Positions 47,201 through 56,200 of a stretch of 64,000 nucleotides of DNA are shown here, in pieces. The notes below the pieces were generated by a model. That model did not search any database, was not told the origin of the DNA, and saw only the letters and a program-made list of their open reading frames with translations. Source of the DNA: Owenia fusiformis (taxonomy: Eukaryota > Annelida > Polychaeta > Sabellida > Oweniidae). The stretch lies in the NCBI GenBank assembly GCA_903813345.2, contig CAIIXF020000003.1, positions 2,012,109-2,076,108 of the forward strand, in the 5' to 3' direction. The first letter of the stretch is position 1; every line of letters starts with the position of its first letter. Both the position numbers and the translations under genes were made by a program.

Positions 47201-50200
47201 ATTAGTTTTTGGCAAAGTAAATAATAGTAGGGATCACACAAGGATCAACTGTATTGAAGATTGGTCATACTGGTATATACCCTGCCGCTCTAAGATCAAG
47301 AGCAATGAATTGTCATTTTTCAGTTGAAACAACGAAACAAACACATAATCATTATTTTGTTTAACATTTAACAAATAATTTTCTGTTAAACGTAGTAATT
47401 TTTCAAAACATCACTAAATATAAAAAGTTGTAAATAAAGTGGATCCTTGTGTGAGCCCCATTATTATTTACTTTGCCAAAAATGAATATAATGGTAAGTG
47501 TAATATATAGAAAACATTAAATAGGTAAAATAGGAATATAATTTATAGCAACCGTGACTTTGCATTAAAATGGCATTTTAAGGTCAGAAATGTATAATTC
47601 TTCAATATTATTGATTTTAATAAAAATTACCACACCCAAATGGACTATCATACATATCAATATCAAACTTGCCTCCTATTTCATATACTCGCTGCTATTA
47701 TTTGAAAAAAAAGATTTTTGTCAAACTCATCTTTTTGACAGTTGCACCTTGGGGCAAGCCGTTTGACCCTTTCGTGTCACTTTTTTGAGTGCAGACAAGT
47801 AAAAATGAATAGTCAATGAACCAATCTATATTGACTATGGGTCAAATCATAGTAACCTACCTCAACATCAGTTAATGGGATTTTCTGGAGTTTTGGCGCA
47901 CACTAATTATGAAACTTAATCAGTTCAAATGGTGAATCTGTAGTGATTATTTTCATATAATTTTCATGATTATAATCACTGCTTTATTTATTTTTATATC
48001 TCTTTTTGATCGATTTTCTGAAGAAGAACATGAATTTCTTTTCGATCGAATCTCTGAAGGTAAAAAGATTAACTACTTACTCAAATACTTCTAGGGGGAC
48101 CTGAACGTCTTGGACTTGGTTTTTCAATTTGTCGATGTCTTGTAGACCTGCGATCATTCCTTGCCTAAAAACAAACAGAAGTAAAAATTCTTACTTGTGG
48201 CTTGGTGAGTCCAGAGGTTTCTCTTAAACCTAAAGGTTGCAGACATAGCTGGTTTTTAGAAGTCAAAAAGGGCAAACAATATTTTCAAAATAATACAAAT
48301 ACTGAGAATATGGTCAGTAAAAATCCTGCTACAGAACCAACTAGACAACAGCAACGCCAAATTAAAAGCGTAGCAAATCCCATCGAACAGCAAGCTGGCA
48401 TTTTTACAAGTAAAATATATAGCAAATATCGTAAATTAACATACATAAGAAATGCCACCATTTTCAAATTGGTTGCTCAGTAGCCAAATTGTCATTAGAG
48501 GGGGGGGTGTATAGAGATATTGTATATCGTATAAGAGGCTGAAAATTTATTGTATATTGTATAAGAGGGGGCAAAATTTATCGTATATGGTATAAGAGGT
48601 GTAAAAAATATGGTATATGGTATAATAGAAAATATATGGTATATAGTATCTAGAATTAAAGAAGGCCAATTATGAAGAAATTGTACCCTAAAGTTTCCCA
48701 TTGTACCAACTCTCTTACTGTAACCGTGTTGGAAACACATGAAAAAGTAGTCTCTCTAATTGGTTCCACATTCCAGGTCAATCAATACTGTAAGTTTAGA
48801 GAAAATCCTTCTCAAACTAAGAGTTTTGTGCCCTTCTCATTCAAATTTTCACAGGAGGTGTTAAATATAGTCTCAAATAAGAATCACGCCCGATGATCAG
48901 AAGAAATGAATGGAGGGGGAGTAGATCTAGCTGATTTTCGGTAGAAAATTCAACAAATCTTGAAGATTTATTTTTTCAAGAGAAAGTTTACAATTGAATG
49001 GCTAAATGAATAGACGCAGTGGATGGGGGAATATGTTACGTCTTCTTGGATTTTTTTTGAACTGTGGAGTTCTAAAATAAAAGATCCATTAAAAAAGTGC
49101 AGCGTCGCCAACGTGCAAATGCCAATGTTTTTGCTATAAATCAACCAACAGGGGTCTACACGACCTGTAATAAATACTTGTAAGTAAAGTAATTATCACA
49201 AAACTATTGTGATCATTGGTTTTGTAAAACACATACGTTATATAAAAAGTAATCGAAAGTTATTAAAATTGAACGGAGGGGGGAGTAATGTGTCTATAAG
49301 ACATATGGAAACTTCCATTAACTCCATATGTCCCCATTTTTCACTTTTCAGAGTTGTAACATCAAGTTACTGAGTAAGTGAGTTCATTTTTCCAGTACAC
49401 GAATTTGTGGAAATTTCTTCCACCTTAAAGACAGATGACTCAACCCCCCCCTCCGTTCACTCCCCCCCCTCCGTTCAATTTTAATTATTTTCGATTATTT
49501 TTTATCTATCATTTGGAAAATTATTTTTAAAAAACCGGCAAAGAATTTAGTGATAAAAACGTCGCTTATATATATTGATTACAGGTTGTGCAGACCATTG
49601 TTGCTTGATTTATAGCAAAAACATTGGCATTTGCACGTTGGCGACGTTGCGCCTTCTTTAATAAATCTTTTATCTTAGAACTCCATCAGTTCAAAAAAAA
49701 TCCAAGAAGACCTAACATATTTCCCTGTGCACTGCATCTATTCATTTAGCCATTCAATTGTAAACTTTTTCTTGAAAAAATAAATCTTCAACATTTGAAA
49801 ATCAGCTACTCCCCCCTCCGTTCATTTCATCAGATCACCGGGTGTGAGACTGCCAAAAGTCATTGACTCATCTTAATTTTGATGAAAAATATGGTCATTA
49901 TGGCTACTCGTGTTTCTGGGTATGTGGGATAAATCATTAAAATATTTGAGTATAAAGTGTTCATACAGCGCATGTTTTAATACAAGCATCACAATGCTAA
50001 TATAGCATAATATAGCAAAAGGTTTTTATTTGGTCTTCAAACTGTCATATGTTGGATTTCGGCTATTTATTGGGAATTTGAACAGGTGCATATGTTAAGC
50101 CAATGCATTAACACCAGATCAAGCACTCATCGAGGTAATACAATAATTTGGACTTTGAGACAGGGAAGGTTTTTCTGAAATGTTGTCCTGATTTTCAGCC

Positions 50201-53200
50201 CTTAAATTTCCACATATGTTTTTTCAATGTTTGATGCACCAATATGTTGCACTTTGAGACACAGTTAACCTCTAAAATATGATTTATTTGGGATGAAGTG
50301 GAAAACAGTACATGTATTTCCCATGTTATTTTCCCATAGGGAAAACTCATGTGATCCATTGTTTTCAGCTAAATTTTGGTCATTCAAATTGATATCTTTA
50401 AAATCCCTGCATGAATCATATTTTCATTTAAAACGCAACAGAGTGATCGATGCAACAAACATTGAAAAACAGGTGTGGAAAGGGCTGGAAATCAGGACAA
50501 CATTACAGAAAAAACATGTTGATGGGGTGCAAATTTGCACCTTCCCTGACATAAAGTCCAAATTATTTTATAATCTCTATGATTGCTTGTCCTGGAGTTA
50601 ATGCATTGGCCTTACATATGCACCTGTTCAAGTCCTCAGAAAATAGCCAAAATCCAATATATGACTGAAATCTGTTGGGATACCGTCTGTGGTCCTTTAA
50701 AAGAAAGTTACTTCCAGTTACATAGAGTAGTTTTCATTCTCATCAATACATCTTTGCATTGAAATCATTCGTGAAACATGTGGTTTGACCTTTATGGAAA
50801 TTTACTTAATTTTGACACACCTTTGTTTAACTTATACTGTCTTTAAGGCTGCCTTATCTGAAACCCTGATGTGTCTCTTGTTTCAAATGTTTAAACAATC
50901 AAGTCTCATCTTGCCTTTATTTCAAACTCTAATTTCCAGACTGGAGTCCAATCAAAAATGAATTATCTACATGGAAGTTTGTGAAGTCCTTTATTTCTGA
51001 AACTGTTGTCAATACTTAATATTTTCAGGTAACTGCTTTACAAAATTATTGTGCATTGTGAATCTTCATTACCTATCTGATACATATTTTCCTCAGCAAA
51101 CTTTATTTTCATAGAACACATGATGAATCTTTTATTCCACATTCTCAATTTTGCATCAATTATGTTTCAAGGGTTTTATTCCCTGGCTCACTATGAAGGA
51201 TTCCATTGACATTAAAATAAGTCATGGGAAAGTAGGTCATAAGAAAGAGGAACACTGAGTTCCACCCATTTCAATGATGCAGGTTTTGTGCTAATTTTGA
51301 ATATCTTTATGGTACTTTTACACTCGTAATGGGCTAATGGCTTTAGCAAATTGCAGAAATGTTAAAGTTAGTTTTTTGGTCAAAGTAGGTTGTGAAATCA
51401 CTAAAGATAAGTCATGAATCTTATATCATAAATGTGTTTTAAATCAACTTGTTTACCTGAAAATAAAATGTGGTCACAGCTTTTCTGAACAGTCTGGAGT
51501 CTATTTCCCTTATAATAATACATTTACTTTAGTACATGGATTCTCTCCTAATATTATTTCCTTATAAATATCCAAACTTTAATCAAAAGCAGTTTCAAAA
51601 TTATTGTATATTGTATTTCACCTAAAATATCGTATATGGTATAAGAGCTGTGAAAAATATTGTATATGGTATAAAAGGGGTGAAAAAATATTGTATATGG
51701 TATAAGAGAGCTGAAAAATATTGTATATGCATTTCCAAGACCCTCTATACACCCCCCCCCATTAGAAAAAGTAACATGTAATATGCTTTTAAGTAGCAGG
51801 CCGTCCAACTGTCCCGCAATTTGCGTATTTGTCACACATTTGCTGGAAAATTTGAAATAACACCAGTTCTTTTTTTGCGTAACAGAATATGTCACGCAAA
51901 TACGCATTTTACCTGATTATTGCCAAGTAAAAATATTTTTGTGGAAAACTTCAAAAAAGAATACTATAGTATTCACATACAAAATTTGAATGAAATCGCT
52001 CCACTACTTTTTAAGTTACAGCAAAAATCGTAAATTGGCGTGAAAAGGCAGCCATTTGTACAGATGTATGGATGGACGGACAGAGGGGTTCCCTATATCC
52101 CTCACAATTGAATGGTATGTCAATCAATTATATATATATGGTTGGCAGTTGAAATACTGGTTGAATATGTCCACTCAAAAGCAAAGGAGCATGTAGGTTA
52201 TCGCAAACAATTTCAGAAGGTTATATCTTGGATTATGACTATTTCTGGACAATGAAGACAGGTATATCTTTAAGATCAATTTATTGTCTCAAAAAAAGTA
52301 TATACAGTAATAATACAGTCAAACAAACTTGGAGATATTTAACTAGCAATCAACCCATCAACACACTTTTTCAAAGATGTTGACCCCTTTTTCACCAAAA
52401 ATGCAATCATTTTTTTACAATGTTTAATGCATTACTATTTTTTATTTTGATGTATCAAATAGTTCTTGAAAGAAAAACTTAATTGCTTTTAGACAAGTAT
52501 TCCACATGTTATTTCTCCATTGAAAAATCTTATGCTATCCATTGGTTTCAGTTCATTTTGGTCATCCAAATTCAGTATCTTTAAAGTCCCTAGAGCAATC
52601 AACTTTTCCTTTTAGAAAATCGAACATGTCTCGAAGCACATTCTAATTATGCATTCAACAATATAATAAAAGGTTCAACAATATAATAAAAGGTTGCATT
52701 TTTGGTGAAAATTATGTCAACATTTTTGAAAAAGTATGTTGATTGGTCCATTGCCCCTTCAATATCACTTAGGTCTGATTAACTAAATCATAATTTTATA
52801 TATTTTTCTTGAAGATAATGAATGGATCTAAAAGATACACCCATGTTCATGATCAGAAAATATTCATAATTCAAGTTAGAATCGTATGAAATTGTTTGCG
52901 ATAACCTACATGCTGCTTTACAGAAGCAAGATCCCTCTGCAGTTTGAGATTGCCACTTGGGGAGAACTTGGGAAACAAATGTAAGAATCTATTGAAACAG
53001 GTGTATGACTAGTGCCATGAATTATCAACTTTTGAAAAATGACATAGGGCTCAACCAGACCTCTGCGAAACTTCAGGGTTTTGTACTCTTCTGTACTCTT
53101 TTGTAGAAGTGCAGTACATTTACACAGGACTATAGTCTTGGAACTGGAGAAACAGCACTGATACTCCGGGTAAACAAACGTGTAAGTTTATCCCGTGCCA

Positions 53201-56200
53201 GGACTAAAGTCCTGAGAACATCTCAATCTTTTGCCTGTACAATTACAACATGGGAGAATTTTCTACAAAATAAAGTATGAAGGCATGTGTCAATTTCCTG
53301 AAAAAAGCAAGGAAATACACACATGCCTTCATACTTAATTTTGTACCAGAAAATAACATGTGCAGGTATAGAAATTTTTACCAAAATGTTACTTTCCAGC
53401 TGATCCGCCCGTAAGTGTAAGAGGCGTAGAAAATTCTCCTATGTTGTAATCGTACAGTCAAAAGATTGAGACGATCTCAGGACTATAGTCCTGGCACAGT
53501 ATAAGTGTGAGAAGGCTTAAAGATCTGATAGGGTCGTTCATATAAATTATATTCTTTGACTGACTAAAATCGTTTTTGAGGGATAAATGAATTGTCTAAA
53601 CCTGGTTAACTGTTAAAAATAATAAGAACATAACTTCGACATATGAGTGTTACCTGATGAATGGAACCCTCACGTGCCTTCCAAATGGTAGTAAACGAAC
53701 TCTAGTGTAACTGCATCAGCTTATCTTTCCGTCCGATCAACAATAAGTACAGTTAAGAAATGTAAACGAAGTGAAAATATTCCCCAAAATTTTCCGAAAG
53801 GCATGTCATTTCCGGAATTTATGATACGTTATATTACCGAACATGCGTGAAAATGGAACGTTTGTTCGTTCATTTTACGAGAGCTAAATAAAACGCGAAC
53901 ATCCAAGCATCGGGTATGACTCCATCATTGTTTGCCTAATACTACTTGCCATACAGCATATCAAACAAGGCCCATTTTCAATCAAACTTGGCCCAACTAC
54001 TATCAGGCGGATGTCCTTAAAAAATCAAATTGACATGATTACCAAAGCCTAATAGTTGCCATGGCAACCATAGAAATGGGCTTAAAAATGAGATCAAAAA
54101 GCACCCAAACCCACCATAATGGCACTAATTTATAAAATATTGTCGCGCCGGGCTGGGCCGATTCCCAGGAGTACCCTGTATGCAAACTTCAGGAAAGGCC
54201 AGGGACGATATAATACAGGGATTTTAAAATCTATTCCAACATAGAATAATGGTACAAATAATTTCAAAATGTCTATATAGAGCTTGAATGTCTCTGTAAT
54301 TGTTCACTTCAGCTTCTTCCAGTCTTCTCTCTCTTCTAATAACTCCTCTTCTCACAAATAATAACCTTCTTGAATAATTGTAGGAGGAGGAGGATCTGCT
54401 CCTCTGAACTATCTTCACCCTCTAGGAGGTCCTTCTGCTCCAACTGGTAAAATGGCCTGAGGAGGATCTGCTCCTCTGAAGCTTTCTTCACTCTAAACTG
54501 GAATTTAACCTCGGGGAGTTCCTTCTGCTCAAGGTATCGTCTCGTCTATATCACTGTTTCAATGTGATATCTATGGAGGAGGAACCACTCGGGAATGTCA
54601 ATCAATACTCTGAGATAAGACCCGAGATGTAACTGCTCCCAGTAAACGCACACCAATGTCCCTCAGAGTCTTCTCACCTCAGAGGAATCAGGGCTCCAGG
54701 AGTTTTGGTTCCGGAAGTGTAACCTCGTCTCTGGGAGTTCTCTTATCTCTGTTAAACTGTCTCGTGGAAGGGGTCCAGGCTCTGGGAGTATCTTCTGCTC
54801 GGGGAGTCGCCACTTCACAGGAGAAACCTCTTCTTTTGTACGAGACCCTAGCTATTGGAGTACCTTCCACTCCAGGAGTTGTCTCGTCTCAGGAAAAACC
54901 TCTGCTCCTGAACGCAACAATGGCTATTGGGAGTACCTTCCGCACCGGGAGTCTTCTCGTCTCTATAATAACTTCTGCTCAACCTCTCTCACACTGTCTC
55001 TTGGAAGGAGTCCAGACTCCGGGAGTATCCTCTGCTTAGGGAGTCACCACTTCACAGGAGAAACCTCTTCACCCTCTACAGAGAAATAACACCTCTGGAA
55101 TGTCAATCAGATGGTGAGATTAGACCAGAGCTGCTACTTCTCAATCGTGGAGTACCTTAGTTCCGGTGGAGTAACCTTGGCTCCAATGAGAGTAAACCTT
55201 GCAACACAGAAATACTTTGGTTCCGGTAGTGTAACCTCAGTATCTAGCTTCTGGAGGAGTCAAATCACCTCGGAGGGTACGTCAAGTTCAGCAACTTGTA
55301 TCAATTTCGGATCATCAATAACTCGGAGGAGAAGGAGCAACTCACGAATATCGATCATTAAACTGAGATTAGACGGAGCTGTATCCTCAACACTCGGAGC
55401 AAATTCCACTCTAGAATCGATGGAGGAGTGCGTGCTTTGAGCCAACAATCCTCAGAGCAGGTATGGCTCTCGAATATCAATCAAACTGAGATTAGACAAG
55501 AGCCTTAATTACTCGGAGCTGGCGATCCTCGGGGCAAATGGAGGAGTAATTGCTCGGAGCTGGGAATCCTCGGAGCAGATACAACTCTCGAATATCAATC
55601 ACAACTGAGATTAGACAGAGTTGTAACTACTCGGACCAAATATAACTCGGAGGAGATATAACATAATAATTGGAGGAGTAATAACTCGGAACAGTGACCT
55701 CTCGGAGCAGATACGACTCTCGAATATCAATCAAACTGAGATTAGACATGATATAACTACTCGGAAAAGGAATCACTCCTAAAAATGACGTCACTTCCGT
55801 AAAAATAAAGATGACCAACCGCTGGGAATTCTGGGAAGAAGAAATCAAAATGGCGGACAGCAATATGGCGTCAAACTCAATAATCAAATTGCCGACTCAC
55901 CCAAAACTGGCTGTTATCTTCTTGTATCTCGCACAGTCAAAAACGAATGCAAAACTGCAGCAAATACTGACAGCCAATAATCCAAATAACCTGTAGATTG
56001 TCTAATATAGTTCTCAATTCAAATCGATCACACTCCCACATAAAACGATACAAATTAACGAGGTCTTTCCTCTGCAAAGTATTGGTTTACTCTGATTTAC
56101 AAGTCACTTTCTCACGCTATTATCCCAGCCAGCTCCATTTGCATCATGGGAAAGTACAACTTAAATTGGCGGTAAATTTAAATAAAGACATCTGATTGGT

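Larger units (their letters stand above)
42813..47906. mobile_element. 5.1-kb fold-back compound element with about 740-bp arms
   Basis: The ends are TTAGTATGCGCCAAA (42813) and TTTTGGCGCACACTAA (ending 47906). The left arm to about 43540 and the right arm from about 47150 are reverse complements: the AAACGGCTTGCCCCAAGGTG region at 42967 against 47745-47765, and ACACAAGGATCCACTTTATT at 43256 against about 47430. It fills most of MED10 intron 2. The centre holds a second element (43744-45213), a pseudo-exon, a minisatellite (45770-46870) and a SINE. No transposase. Confidence 0.88.
48500..51760. mobile_element. 3.26-kb TIR element with 6-bp target duplication ATTAGA
   Basis: GGGGGGGGTGTATAGAG opens and CTCTATACACCCCCCCCC closes it; ATTAGA is directly repeated at 48494-48499 and 51761-51766. 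Both subterminal zones hold tandem TATTGTATATGGTATAAGAG units of about 26 bp in inverted orientation (48520-48640 and 51600-51735). Two separate palindromes are nested inside. It lies in MED10 intron 1. No transposase seen. Confidence 0.85.

Noticed and set aside
48202-48483. 93-codon plus-strand frame near MED10 exon 2
   Set aside because: No recognised content, no splice partners, and it lies in intron sequence beside the ATTAGA-flanked element.
54656-55440. 127- and 109-codon plus-strand frames
   Set aside because: They are repeats of a SSA-GV-TSQEKPLL type caused by the underlying minisatellite; no recognised domain, no consistent borders.
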